Source of the DNA: Liolophura sinensis
Lineage: Eukaryota > Mollusca > Polyplacophora > Chitonida > Chitonidae
Direction: 5' to 3'
DNA length: 64,000 bases
Assembly (NCBI RefSeq): GCF_032854445.1
Contig: NC_088307.1
Span: forward strand, 22,396,017-22,460,016
This document shows, piece after piece, positions 21,876 to 34,200 of this stretch. Positions within the stretch are counted from its first letter, which is position 1; every line of letters starts with the position of its first letter. The translations under genes were made by a program, and so were the position numbers. The notes beneath the pieces were generated by a model, which was not told the DNA's origin, made no database searches, and saw nothing but the letters and a program-made list of their open reading frames with translations.

Positions 21876-22640
21876 TACTAGCATATTGTGGCAACAAATC
21901 ACATGGTTGTGTACCAGCATATTGTGGCAACAAATCACATGGTTGTGTACCAGCATACTGTGTCAACAAATCACATGGTTGTGTACCAGCATACTGTGGC
22001 AACAAATCACATGGTTGTGTACCAGCATACTGTGTCAACAAATCACATGGTTGTGTACCAGCATATTGTGGCAACAAATCACATGGTTGTGTACCAGCAT
22101 ACTGTGTCAACAAATCACATGGTTGTGTACCAGCATACTGTGGCAACAAATCACATGGTTGTGTACCAGCATATTGTGGCAACAAATCACATGGTTGTGT
22201 ACCAGCATACTGTGTCAACAAATCACATGGTTGTGTACCAGCATATTGTGGCAACAAATCACATGGTTGTGTACCAGCATACTGTGTCAACAAATCACAT
22301 GGTTGTGTACCAGCATACTGTGTCAACAAATCACATGGTTGTGTACCAGCATATTGTGGCAACAAATCACATGGTTGTGTACCAGCATATTGTGGCAACA
22401 AAACACATGGGTGTGTACCAGCATATTGTGGCAACAAATCACATGGTTGTGTACCAGCATACTGTGGCAACAAATCACATGGTTGTGTACCAGCATACTG
22501 TGGCAACAAATCACATGGTTGTGTACCAGCATACTGTGGCAACAAATCACATGGTTGTGTACCAGCATATTGTGGCAACAAATCACATGGTTGTGTACCA
22601 GCATACTGTGGCAACAAATCACATGGTTGTGTACCAGCAG
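21876..22640 (+). repeat. 36-bp minisatellite, 21 units
   Basis: The unit is AGCATATTGTGGCAACAAAT, then CACATGGTTGTGTACC. Units are identical except at two main positions, giving three types: a (TATTGTGG), b (TACTGTGT) and c (TACTGTGG). The order is a a b c b a b c a b a b b a a a c c c a c; the fifteenth unit has two extra substitutions. Because 36 is divisible by three and contains few stops, long frames of 263-288 residues are open in three plus frames and one minus frame. Simultaneous openness shows these are not proteins. Confidence 0.97.
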
Positions 22641-24244
22641 TTGTGTACCAGCAGTACACAAATCGTACAATCTGTGTAAAATCATGCAGTGTATCGAAGA
22701 CATTGTGATAGTTGGGAATTGGTCACAATCGCTATAGACAACAGGCAGCACAGTAGCCACGACGTCCTTTTATCTATGTACTCAAGACTTCGTAGGACCT
22801 TGGAGCTGAATTAGTGCTCAGTACTATAATTAGTGTCCTTTACAACCATGGGCTCTTCAGTTCTTCTGTTCAACCGCCATCATCCCATCCAAAATCACCG
22901 AGTTTTCTGTACTTACTGATGGCATCTTGGGTAATTCCCAGAATGTATTACGTAACTATGCAAACTGGTATTACAACTCCAATGTTTGCATTGTTTGCAT
23001 TGTTTATTGCTTCTTGCATACGCATACTTGGTCTGCTGTAATACGTGGCATTATTGCGAGACATCCCTTAACAATCTTTATTTAATGCATGCAACGCATC
23101 CTTCAATTGTCAAGTAAAACTAGAGCAAATCCCCATTTCTACAGGGTAATGGCTGTAACAGGCACCCAGATTGTTTATCTGCATTCGCGTTAATCTCATT
23201 TTACATCCAATTTGTCGATTAAAGCTGACAAAATTTTCCAATGTCTTGGCATTTTGGCTATCAGGTGTAATGGTTTGATTGAGGCACCAAGTAAAATCTT
23301 TACAGCCCGATCGTTTCACTGTCAAAAGCCGGATTTGCTGGAGGGCTAATCTTGTATTAAGTCTCATAAAAACAGCAAAGCCGTTGCGATCTGGCATTAA
23401 CTGGTAGTAAAAGAAAATTTACTTTAATGGCTGATCTTGCATTGTTCTACGCCCATACCAATACTGATAAAGGCCCACGATAACAAAGGTATTAAACCTG
23501 AAAATAGATCTTACCTATCCAAAGGCACACTCGGTAAATTTCAAGTGTTTTCTAATATTCAGCAATGTTCATCAGAAACAAAGTTAATGGCTTTCAACCC
23601 CAAAATGTACCAGCTCCAGCAATGCAATTCAATGTCTAGTTTGCTGATGAGTTACTGCGGTCAACATGATTTCCATAGTCAGGGAATGCATTGTTTACCG
23701 CTTTGTACTGTTCGGGGGCAGCCATCTTCACAGTTCAGTTTATCCCACTGACATGAGATGATGTGTCCAGTTCTACAGGTTTTAATCACAATAAATTCTA
23801 ACTGCGTACTTAATGTGTGCGCTGATTGCAGCGTTTACTTATTTATTTGACTTCAATCCCAAAGGAGACCGTACTGGAGAAAATGTTCTGTATTTACCAA
23901 AAACTGGTCACATTATTGACTTTTAGTAAACGTCATACTTGCACCAATTTGAATGCTAGCCGATTTTAGGATTACCGATTTTAAAATGTAGCACGTGTTC
24001 TCATATTTTGTCATATTTTGTGACAAGTAATTATTTTGGTTATTCTAAAAAAAATTACAAAAATTCCATTTGACTTGCACGGATTGATTTTTATTCCCAA
24101 AATATGCAAATGCAAATATATTGAGATGTTTTGCACACTGTTGGTCACATGGCTTCCTGGGTGGCACTATATCATACTGTTGTCGCTGTCCTCCCAGTGC
24201 TAATCTGTTATATTCACATACAGGATCGCTGTCAGTTTCTTAGT
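22641..24244. other. No gene recognised; two weak coding candidates
   Basis: A minus frame at 23110-23397 (95 residues, MPDRNGFAVFMRLNTRLALQ at its start) and a plus frame at 23437-23751 (104 residues) lie back to back. Neither has a domain I recognise, a visible splice pattern or a repeat relative in the window. They could be chance frames or pieces of an unknown element. The rest is AT-rich and unassigned. Confidence 0.3.
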
Positions 24245-24315
24245 AGGAGTACCCCGGATAAACCACCGACCTGCAAGTCACGGACGAACTCACAGATATT
24301 CAAAACATATTGGCA
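24245..24315 (+). repeat. Dispersed repeat family P, single copy
   Basis: AGTACCCCGGATAAACCACC, then CAAGTCACGGACGAACTC, then ATATTCAAAACATATTGG aligns with the 75-bp unit (TAAGCCACCGGCAATGGC, AAGTTACGGGCGAACTTT). Confidence 0.5.
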
Positions 24316-24400
24316 GACGACAAATAATATCAACAAAGTTTAGACTTCTCAGACGGCTCACCGGCCTTCGTCGGCCGCTTGTCATACAGGCCCTACAAAC

Positions 24401-24418
24401 GGGGGGGGGGGGAGGGGG
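24401..24418. repeat. G12-A-G6 run
   Basis: Homopolymeric G tract immediately before the SINE-derived array. Confidence 0.9.
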
Positions 24419-24545
24419 GCGCTGTGTGGTCGAGGTGGTTTGCACATCATCGCAGCGCAATAACCCAGGAGCCTTTCACCAATGTGGTCGCTGTGAGTTC
24501 AAGTCCACCTCTTGTTGTCTTCTTCCCCGGCCTTACGTCGGAAGG
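24419..24545 (+). mobile_element. SINE family S1 head feeding a tandem array
   Basis: GGCGCTGTGTGGTCGAGGTG, then GCAGCGCAATAACCCAGGAG, CCTTTCACCAATGTGGTCGC and TGTGAGTTCAAGTCCACCTC follow the S1 head including its B box. The A box is decayed. The body then passes without a break into the tandem units downstream. Confidence 0.75.
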
Positions 24546-25075
24546 TCTGCAGCAACCTGTGGATGATACTGGGCCTCCAGGGATGAACTTCCTATCCAGC
24601 CTTACGTCGGAAGGTCTACAGCAACCTGTGGATGGTACTGGGCCTCCAGGGATGAACTTCCTCTCCAGCCTTACGTCGGAAGGTCTGTCAGCAACCTGTG
24701 GATGGTACTGGGCCTCTAGGGATGAACTTCCTCTCCAGCCTTACGTCGGAAGGTCTGTCAGCAACCTGTGGATGGGACTGGGCCTCTAGGGATGAACTTC
24801 CTCCCCGGCCTTAGGTCGGAAGGTCTTTCAGCAACCTGTGGATGGTACTGGGCCTCCAGGGATGAACTTCCTCCCCGGCCTTAGGTCGGAAGGTCTTTCA
24901 GCAACCTGGGGATGGTCCCGGGCCTCCAGGGATGAACTTCCTCCCCGGCATTACGTCGGAAGGTCTACAGCAACCTGTGGATGGTCCTGCGCCTCCAGGG
25001 ATGAACTTCCTCTCCAGCCTTACGTCGGAAAGTCTGCCAGCAACCTGCGGATGGTACTGGGCCTCCAGGGATGAA
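24546..25075 (+). repeat. ~69-70-bp minisatellite built from SINE S1 body, about 8 units
   Basis: The unit is GGTCTGTCAGCAACCTGTGG, ATGGTACTGGGCCTCCAGGG, ATGAACTTCCTCTCCAGCCT, TACGTCGGAA. The block GGTCTGTCAGCAACCTG plus GGATGGT is the body of SINE S1, and the preceding 127 bp are its head. Units differ at a few positions (CCTCT/CCCCG, TACGTC/TAGGTC). Frames of 136 and 78 residues here are repeat artefacts. Confidence 0.88.
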
Positions 25076-25999
25076 CTACATGTACCACTATACCTTTAAA
25101 TCTTGCGGAATAAATCCTGCTTTAGGTTCTGTTTGTTGTTATTTGTTTAGTTATGATTACGCAGGTTTTAGGGTCCAAATGCGATACAAATACTCCAGGT
25201 CGCCGCTCTCTATTTTCATTGGGTCATTGGCGACAAAAGCGGACGAAAACCCCTTGTGTTGTCTTGCATGACGTTCGCTGAGAACCACTCCACTTCCATC
25301 ATGATGCGGACACCAAGTTCCCCGTCGGCGGGTGGGAGTGTGTTCGTCAGTTCCTTTCCAAAGCCCGATGGTTTGATCCTGTTTCATCAGTCTGAACGTT
25401 GTATCAATGAAATAATTCTAGTACTAGTATCTGGTGGACAATATTCAAAGTGACTGACCACCCTTTTCTCTTGGAATGCCGTCTATCAAGATTTCTGACA
25501 ATTGTTTTTCGTCTTTATCCCATTGAGTTATTTGAGTTACGCCGTAAGAGGCAGCCATGCTCATTACATCTGCATGATGCCTTTATGAACAGTTGCAATC
25601 AAAGCCCGACTGAGATACCTTGTTTAATTGATATTTGACCTGGAACTCATTCATGGACTACTAATTTGAACTTTGATATGGAATTCATACATGGAATATC
25701 CACTGTCTGCCCGGCATCATTGAAAACTGATGACCGATTCTCTCTTGCGTGTTACCGGCTTTATTTCCTATTTGTATAATTTTTACATACCTTTGTCTTT
25801 GGGAGCTAAAACATTGTGTTGGAAATGGGTCTTACGATTATCGATTTGGCACGCCCTTTACGGACTACGAATGGTATACAAATGTCGGACATGACGCTTA
25901 TATTTATATAGCCTGCTGCCATCCTTTAAAAAAAGACAACGGGAAACAAAACTTAATTGTAAGGCCACATTTTTTCTTTACATTACTCCCTAGTAGATC
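25076..25999. other. No gene recognised; possible coding fragment at 25157-25387 (minus)
   Basis: The minus frame at 25157-25387 contains GTWCPHHDGSGVVLSERHA and has protein-like composition, but a second minus frame (LGVRIMMEVEWFSANVMQDN) looks equally protein-like over the same DNA, so neither is convincing. The remainder to 25999 is unassigned. Confidence 0.3.
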
Positions 26000-26170
26000 T
26001 TCATCGTGCTGAATAAGGTCGCCACGTTGGATATATGAGTACTTGGTGAACGATTGTCTGTTTCCACTGACTTTATAGAGGTGGATATACGCCACAAGTG
26101 AAAAGAAACAGAAAATAGACACATATTCGTGCACTTTAACAATTATAGTGGATATCACCGTATCGTTCGA
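26000..26170 (+). pseudogene. Family E second block, decayed
   Basis: TTCATCGTGCTGAATAAGGT, then CGCCACGTTGGATAT matches the minus strand of about 20070-20105. It is preceded by a pyrimidine-rich CTTTACATTACTCCCTAG that resembles a 3' splice site. The likely frame would read FIVLNKVATLDI before a stop. Confidence 0.35.
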
Positions 26171-26894
26171 GATGCCGGTTAAACATAACCCTGTCGCCTA
26201 CCGTTCTGAAAATCTACAGGGTAGCTCCGAGGCGTAACACCAGCAGTTTGCATTAACTGAAGTCTGGGATTGTTTTTCTTTGAAATCACGTGGACTATTG
26301 ACTGGCCGTCTCACTCAGGGGCATCGAAATGATTTGATCGGACTAGAATAATGAGTCCCCTGGAAAACTGTACGTCTGTGTTTGCTTTAAATCAAGACAC
26401 CTGTGGTCGTAATGGAATCCCGGATTGCTCGACCTAAATGCAATCACAAGTAATTAAGCTTAAAAGACAAGAGAGTTGTTGTTGCCACGGTTGACTAGAG
26501 TGGTTATTAAGTTTATCAGGAGTATTCTTCAAATACTGCTATATATCCAGTCCCCAGCTACGTGCTTTTCCAGAATACAATATCGACATTGTCACACAAA
26601 CTAAGATAATATAAAATACTACAGTATATAGTAAGACAAAAACACTGAAGACACTGCATTACCGTTGAGATACGGCATCTTGTCAATTTATCTCAGTTAG
26701 GGTTTTGTTATAACTGCTTGTGTATGATCTTAAAAAGTCGCAATGTAGATATCCCCTAGCACCATGGCTTAAGCAAATTTATGTAAGCAAAAATGCAGTG
26801 ATGTTAGTTGTAATTTATTGGACGTCAATGGTCTATAACTACTCCAAACGCTGTAATCTGTTCCTGAATATAGCGAATATATTAAGCAACCATA
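26171..26894. other. No gene recognised
   Basis: Unassigned DNA with short frames only. Confidence 0.4.
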
Positions 26895-27795
26895 TTTCAC
26901 CGGTCAAATGGGACCAGATAACTATTATCACCCTGCCGCCGCTGCCTTGCTAACCGGTTATGCAAGCACGTGTCAATTATCACCCCGATGTCGATGCTTT
27001 TGTCAACGATTATGTGAGACCAGGCATAAATTTTCGCTGGTTGTGTGCAACAAAAAACCAACTATCACAATGTGAGTCGCTGATTCGGCTATTGGCTATA
27101 TGCGGCCAGATAACAGTCATTACATTCTCGTCGTTGCTCTGGTCGCTGCTTAAATGTGACTACCTACCAACTATCACACTGTGTGTCGCACATTCGGCTA
27201 TTGGCAATGTGCAGCCAGACACCAATCTGTAAGATTGTCGTCGTTGTCCAGGTCACTGCTTAAATGTGATTACATACCAACTATCACACTGTGTGCCACT
27301 GATTCGGCCAGTGACATTGTGCGGCCAGATACCACTCATTACATTCTCGTCGTTGCTCTAGTCGCTGCTTAAGTGTGATCAGATACCAGTTGTTACATTC
27401 TCGTCGTTGCTCTAGTCGCTGCGTAAGTGTGACTACATACCAACCAACTATCACACTGTTTGCCGCTGATTCGGCCAGTGGCAATGTGTGACCAGATACC
27501 AGTTATGACATTCTCATCTTTGCTCTAGTCGCTACTTAAGTCTGACTATATACCAACTATCACACTGTGTGTCGCTCATTCGGTTATTGGCAATGTGCGG
27601 CCAGACACCAACTATAAGATTGTCGTCGTCGTCCTGGTCACTGCTTAACTGTGACTGCATACCAACTATCACACTGTGTGTCGCTCATTTGGTTACTGGC
27701 AATGTACGGCCAGACACCAACTATAAGATTGTCGTCGTTGTCCTGGTCGCTGTGTAAGTGACCAGATACCAATTATCACACTGTGTGCTCGCTGA
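26895..27795. repeat. ~105-115-bp irregular tandem array derived from family D
   Basis: Repeated phrases are ACCAACTATCACACTGTGTG, TCGCTGATTCGGCTATTGGC, AATGTGCGGCCAGATACC and TCGTCGTTGCTCTGGTCGCT, then GCTTAA, cycling about seven to eight times with indels. CCATTTGCCAGTTATTACGC, AGTCGTCGTTGCTCCGG at 28030-28066 is the matching part of the family D copy lying directly downstream. The array therefore seems to be an internal expansion of that repeat. Several short frames (62-90 residues) are repeat artefacts. Confidence 0.8.
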
Positions 27796-27800
27796 TTTTC

Positions 27801-28084
27801 ATTTATTTATCCGATGTTTTACGTCGTACTTTGAGGAATTCCAGTGGCGTTCAATACATTGTAATTTACATCACTGCAATATTTCTATGTCTAATTCTGC
27901 CTAAGCCATTGTGCTAGGGAGTGTAAAATTTGCTACCACATGTAGCTAAGCATTTACATGAACAGTTGGAATAAAACCCAAAGTGAGGTAAGTTGACAAA
28001 AAGGCCGTATTTCACCGGTTACATATCGCCATTTGCCAGTTATTACGCAGTCGTCGTTGCTCCGGTTTTACTCTCCGTGATGCA
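27801..28084 (-). repeat. Dispersed repeat family D, most complete copy
   Basis: The low-coordinate end reads ATTTATTTATCCGATGTTTT, then ACGTCGTACTTTGAGG. This is the inverse of the tail core shared by SINEs S1 and S2. It continues GCCTAAGCCATTGTGCTAGG, then GCATTTACATGAACAGTTGG, then AAGGCCGTATTTCACCGGTT and GTCGTCGTTGCTCCGGTTTT. No tRNA-like promoter was found at the other end. Confidence 0.65.
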
Positions 28085-28087
28085 ATT

Positions 28088-28210
28088 ATACTGAAGAAAT
28101 TTTTCATTTATACGACGGCGGTCAGAATTAGGGTGGACAAAAACTGGACAGATCCTGGGAAAAAACCCACGATCACCCACAGGTTCCTGACAGACGTTCC
28201 CACATCTATG
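28088..28210 (-). mobile_element. SINE family S1, 3' portion
   Basis: GAAGAAATTTTTCATTTATA, then CGACGGCGGTCAGAATTAGG, then CCCACGATCACCCACAGGTT, CCTGACAGACGTTCCCAC is the inverted S1 body and 3' region. It abuts family D. Confidence 0.75.
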
Positions 28211-31200
28211 TTTTAGTGTTGGATTATTCAAATAAATGGCTATAAGCCGCAATTTTGTGGGTAGGTAGGTTTACACGAAACAAACAAATTTTAAGATGGC
28301 CATTTTATTGAGTAAACATTTTCCACGCTTCTACTCGCCAGACACATTTTTCTCAACTATCAATCCAAGATTAAAGTCTTTTGGAGTGGTGTCATTTTCT
28401 CCACAAATAAACAGCCAGTGTTATACTTTTACCACTGCCTCCTACATCCTTCCTTGTATCTAGTACGTGCTGGTCTTTTAAGTCCCACTAGCACTATCAG
28501 ATGCTAGGAAGGAAACACAATAAAGTTGACGACAATTTTTCATTCGACTTCAATCCCTTCTTTGGATCTGATATGGGCTGGAGTAAAGCAAAAACTAGCA
28601 CTATTAGATGCTAGTGAGGGTATTCTTACCATCGGTTGTGTGCCTTGAATTCACTTCCAGTCAGGCGTCTTCCATTCCTTGTATGTGCTACGTGCTGGTG
28701 TAAATCTTCAATTAGCACTATCACATGCTAGGAAAGGAAAAGTTCTACCACCAATACTTAAATAGTTGTTGTATATTTACTACATCTATAGGTCGGCTAA
28801 TTTCACCTGGAAGGAGCTACAGTGGTCGTGATTTAGTCAATGATGTCTTTGTTTGTATCTAGTACGTGCTGGTTTTAAAAGTATATTAGCACTATTAGAT
28901 GCTTAGGATGCCGTGTGGAGCAATCATCAAAATCGGCAAACAACTGTCTGAAGCGTGCCTTAAGTGTACTGCTAAATTCTGCCAATGCGTACATATTTTC
29001 TTTCTGTAGATGAGCATATATACGTTTTATTCAATAGTCTTTTGTTTTGGACTTACAAGTAATTATTTGAAGAAAGGAAACACAGCAGGAATTCACACAG
29101 AGTAAACATTTTCTGCGCTTCTACTCGCCAGACACATTTTTTTCAACTGTCAATCCAACCTTAAAATCTTTTGGAGTGGTGTCATTTTCCCCTCATATAA
29201 ACAGCCTGTGTTATACTTTTACCACTGCCTCATACATCCTTCCTTGTATCTAGTACGTGCTGGTCTTTTAAGTCCCACTAGCACTATCAGATGCTAGGAA
29301 GGAAACAGAACAACGTTGACAACAATTTTTCATTTGACTTCAATCCCTTCTTTGGACCTCATATGGGCTGGTGTAAAGCAAAAACTAGCACTTTTAGATG
29401 CTAGTGAGGGCATTCTTACCATCATTTGTGTGCCTTGAATTCACTTCCAGTCATGCGTCTTCCCTGCCTTGTATGTGCTACGTGCTGGTTTAAATCTTCA
29501 ATTAGCACTATCACATGCTAGGAAAGGAAAAGTTCTACCACCCATACTTGGATAGTTGTTGTATATTTACTACATCTAAAGGTCGGCTAATTTCAGCTGG
29601 AAGGAGCTACAGTAGTCGTGATTTAGTCTATACTCTCTTTCTTTGTATCTAGTACGTGCTGGTTTTAAAAACTATATTAGCACTATTAGATGCATAGGAT
29701 GGCGTGTGGAGCAATTATCAAAATCGACAAACAACTGTCTGAAGAGAGGCTAAAAGTGTACAGCTAAAACTATGCCAATGCCTATATTTCTTCTTTTTGT
29801 AGAGGAGCATATATACGTTTCACTCATTAGTCTTTTGTTTTTGACTCGCCAGTGATTTTTTCAAAGAGAAGCAACAAACCAGGAATTTACACAGCATAAA
29901 CATTTTCCACGCTTCTACTCGCCAGACACATTTTTCTCAACTGTCAATCCAAGCTTAAAATCTTTTGGAGTGGTGTCATTTTCTCCACATATAAACAGCC
30001 AGTGTTATATTTTTACCACTGCCTCCGACATCCTTCCTTGTATTTAGTATGTGCTGGTCTTTTAAGTCCTACTAGCACTATCAGATGCTAGGAAGGAAAC
30101 ACAACATCGTTGACGACAATTTTTCATTCGACTTCAATCCCTTGTTTTGATCTGATATGGGCTGGTGTAAAGCAAAAACTAGCACTATTAGATGGTAGTG
30201 AGGGTATTCTTACCATCATTTGTGTGCCTTGAATTCACTTCCAGTCATGCGTCTTTCCTGTCTTGTATGTGCTTGTATCTCTTTCTTTGTATCTAGTACG
30301 TGCTGGTTTTAAAACTATATTAGCACTATTAGATGCATAGGATGGCGTGTGGAGCAATCATCAAAATCGGAAAACAACTGTCTAAAGTGTGACTAAGGGT
30401 GTACTGCTAAACTCTGCCAATGCCTATATTTCTTCTTTTTGTAGAGGAGCATATATAAGTTTCAATTTTTAGTCTTTTGTTACCGACTCACCTTTGATTA
30501 TTTTAAGAAAGACAACACAGCAGCAAATCACACAGAATAAACATTTTCTGCGCTTCTACTCGCCAGACATATTTTTCTCAACTGTCAATCCAAGCTTAAA
30601 GTCTTTTGGAGTGGTGTCATTTTCTTCACATATAAACAGCCAGTGTTATACTTTTACCACTGCCTCCTACATCCTTCCTTGTATCTAGTACGTGCTGGTC
30701 TTTTAAGTCCCACTAGCACTATCAGATGCTAGGAAACAAACAGAACAATGTTGACAACAATTTTTCATTCGAATTCAATCCCTTCTTTGGATCTCATATG
30801 GGCTGGTGTAAAGCAAAAACTAGCACTATTAGATGCTAGTGAGGGTATTCTTACCATCGGTTGTGTGCCTTAAATTCACTTCCATTTAGGCGTCTTCCAT
30901 TCCTTGTATGTGCTACGTGCTGGTGTAAATCTTCAATTAGCACTATTACATGGTACGAGAGGAAAAGTTCTACCACCAATACTTGGATAGTTGTTGTATA
31001 TTTACTACATCTGTAGGTCGGCTAATTTCACCTGGAAGGAGCTACAGTAGTCGTTATTTAGTCTATGCTGTCTTTCTTTGTATGTAGTACGTGCTGGTTT
31101 TAAAAACTATATTAGCACTATTAGATGCTTAGGATGGCGTGTGGAGCAATCATCAAAATCGACAAACAACTGTCTGAAGCGTGGTTAAAAGTGTACAGCT

Positions 31201-34200
31201 AAAACTCTGCCAATGCCTAAATTTCTTCTTTCTGTAGAGGAGCATATATACGTTTTATTCATTTTTCTTTTGTTTTGGACTTACCAGTGATTATTTGAAG
31301 AAAAGTAAACCATCAGAAATTTCCACAGAGTGAACATTTTCCACGCTTTTACTCGCCAGACAAATTTTTCTCAACTGTCAATCCAAGCTTAAAGTCTTTC
31401 CGAGTGGTGTCATTTTCTCCACATATAAACAGCCAGTGTTATACTTTTACCACTGCCTCCGACATCCTTCCTTGTATTTAGTATGTGCTGGTCTTTTAAG
31501 TCCTACTAGCACTATCAGATGCTAGGAAGGAAACACAACATCGTTGACGACAATTCTTCATTCGACTTCAATCGCTTCTTTGGATTTATTACGGGCTGGT
31601 GTAAAACAAAAACTAGCACTACCACATTCTAGTGAGGGTATTCTTACCATCAGTTGTGTGCCTTGAATTCTCTTCCAGTCAGGCGTCTTCCATTCCTTGT
31701 ATGTGCTACGTGCTGGTGTAAATCTTCAATTAGCACTATTACATGGTACGAGAGGAAAAGTTCTACCACCAATACTTGGATAGTTGTTGTATATTTACTA
31801 CATCTATAGGTCCGCTAATTTCTTATAAAAGTAGCTACAGTAGTCGTGATTTAGTCTATGCTGTCTTTCTTTGTATCTAGTACGTGCTGGTTTTTAAAAC
31901 TACATTAGCACTATTAGATGCTTAGGATGGCGTGTGGAGCAATCATCAAAATCGGAAAGCAACTGTCTAAAGTGTGACTAAAGGTTTACTGCTAAACTCT
32001 GCCAATGCCTATATTTCTTCTTTTTGTAGAGGAGCATATATAAGTTTCAATTTTTAGTCTTTTGTTTTCGACTCACCTTTGATTATTTTAAGAAAGGAAA
32101 CACAGCAGGAATTCACACAGAATAAACATTTTCCACGCTTCTACTCGCCAGACATATTTTTCCCAACTGTCAGTCCAAGCGTAAAGTCTTTCCGAGTGGT
32201 GTCCTTTTCCGCACATATAAACAGCCTGTGTTATACTTTTACCACTGCCTCCTACATCCTTCCTTGTATCTAGTACGTGCTGGTCTTTTAATTCCCACTA
32301 GCACTATCAGATGCTAGGAAGGAAACAGAACAACGTTGACAACGATTTTTCATTCGACTTCTATCCCTTCTTTGGATCTGATATGGGCTGGTGTAAAGCA
32401 AAAACTAGCACTATTAGATGCTAGTGAGGGTATTCTTACCATCGATCGTGTGCCTTAAATTCACTTCCAGCCAGGCGTCTTCCCTTCCTTGTATGTGCTA
32501 CGTGCTGGTGTAAATCTTCAATTAGAACTATCACATGCTAGGAAAGGAAAAGTTCTAGCACCCATACTTGGATAGTTGTTGTATATTTACTACATCTGTA
32601 GGTCGGCTAATTTCACCTGGAAGGAGCTACAGTAGTTGTTTTTTAGTCTATGCTGTCTTTCTTTGTATCTAGTACCTGCTGGTTTTAAAACTATATTAGC
32701 ACTATTAGAAGCTTAGAATGGCGTGTGGAGCAATCATCAAAATTGGCAAACAACTGTCTGAAGCGTGGCTAAAAATGTACAGCTAAACTCTGCCAATGCC
32801 TACATTTTTTCTTTCTGTAGAGGAGCATATATACGTTTTATTCAATAGATTTTTTGTTTTGGACTTACCAGTAATTATTTGAAGAAAGGAAACACAGCAG
32901 GAATTCACACAGTTTAAACATTTTCTGCGCTTGTACTAGCCAGACACATTTTTCTCAACTGTCAATCCAAGCTTAAAGTCTTTTGGAGTGGTGTCATTTT
33001 CTCCACATATAAACAGCCAGTGTTATACTTTTACCACTGCCTCCTACATCCTTCCTTGTATCTAGTACGTGCTGGTCTTTTAATTCCCACTAGCACTATC
33101 AGATGCTAGGAAGGAAACACAACATCGTTCATGACAATTTTTCATTCGAATTCAATCCCTTTTTTGGATCTCATATGGGTTGGTGTAAAGCAAAAACTAG
33201 CACTTTTAGATGCTAGTGAGGGTATTCTTACCATCATTTGTGTACCTTGAATTCACTTCCAATCAGGCGCCTTCCCTGCCTTGTATGTGCTACGTGCTGG
33301 TTTAAATCTTCAATTAGCACTACCACATGCTAGGAAAGGAAAAGTTCTACCACCCATACTTGGATAGTTGTTGCATATTTACTAAATCTATAGGTCGGCT
33401 AATTTCACCTGGAAGAAGCTACAGTAGTCGTGATTTAGTCTATGCTGTCTTTCTTTGTATCTAGTACGTGCTGGTTTTAAAAACTATATTAGCACTATTA
33501 GATGCTTAGTATAGCGTGTGGAGCAATCATCAAAATCGACAATCAACTGTCTGAAGAGTGGCTAAAAGTGTACTGCTAAACTCTGCCAATGCCTACATTT
33601 CTTCTTTCTGTAGAGGAGCATATAAACGTTTTATTCATTATTCTTTTGTTTTTGACTCACCAGTGATTATTTGAAGAAAGGAAACACAGCAGGAATTTAC
33701 ACAGAGTGAAAATTTTCCACGCTTCTACTCGCCAGACACATTTTTCTCAACTGTCAATCCAAGCTTAAAGTCTTTCCGAGTGGTGTCATTTTCTCCACAT
33801 ATAAACAGCCAGTGATATACTCTTACCACTGCCTCCTACATATTTCCTTGTATCTAGTACGTGCTGGTCTTTTAAGTCCCACTAGCACTATCAGATGCTA
33901 GGAAGGAAACACAACATCGTTCATGACAATTTTTCATTCGACTTCAATCCCTTGTTTTGATCTGATATGGACAGGTGTAAAGCAAAAACTAGCACTATTA
34001 GATGGAAGTGAGGGTATTCTTACCATCATTTGTGTGCCTTGAATTCACTTCCAGTCATGCGTCTTCCCTGCCTTGTATGTGCTACGTGCTGGTTTAAATC
34101 TTTAATTAGCACTACCACATGCTAGGAAAGGAAAAGATCTACTACCCATACTTGGATAGTTGTTGTATATTTACTACATCTATAAGTCCGTTAATTTCTC

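Noticed and set aside
21876-22640. CRISPR-like array
   Set aside because: Repeats are directly adjacent with no unique spacers, and the window is animal DNA.
21811-22760. Frames of 145-288 residues in three plus and two minus frames
   Set aside because: All are the 36-bp repeat read in different frames. A unit divisible by three with few stops opens many frames at once, and nothing marks one of them as protein.
25157-25387. Conserved protein fragment on the minus strand
   Set aside because: Two different minus frames over the same bases look equally protein-like, and without a search neither can be preferred. Mentioned only as a weak candidate.
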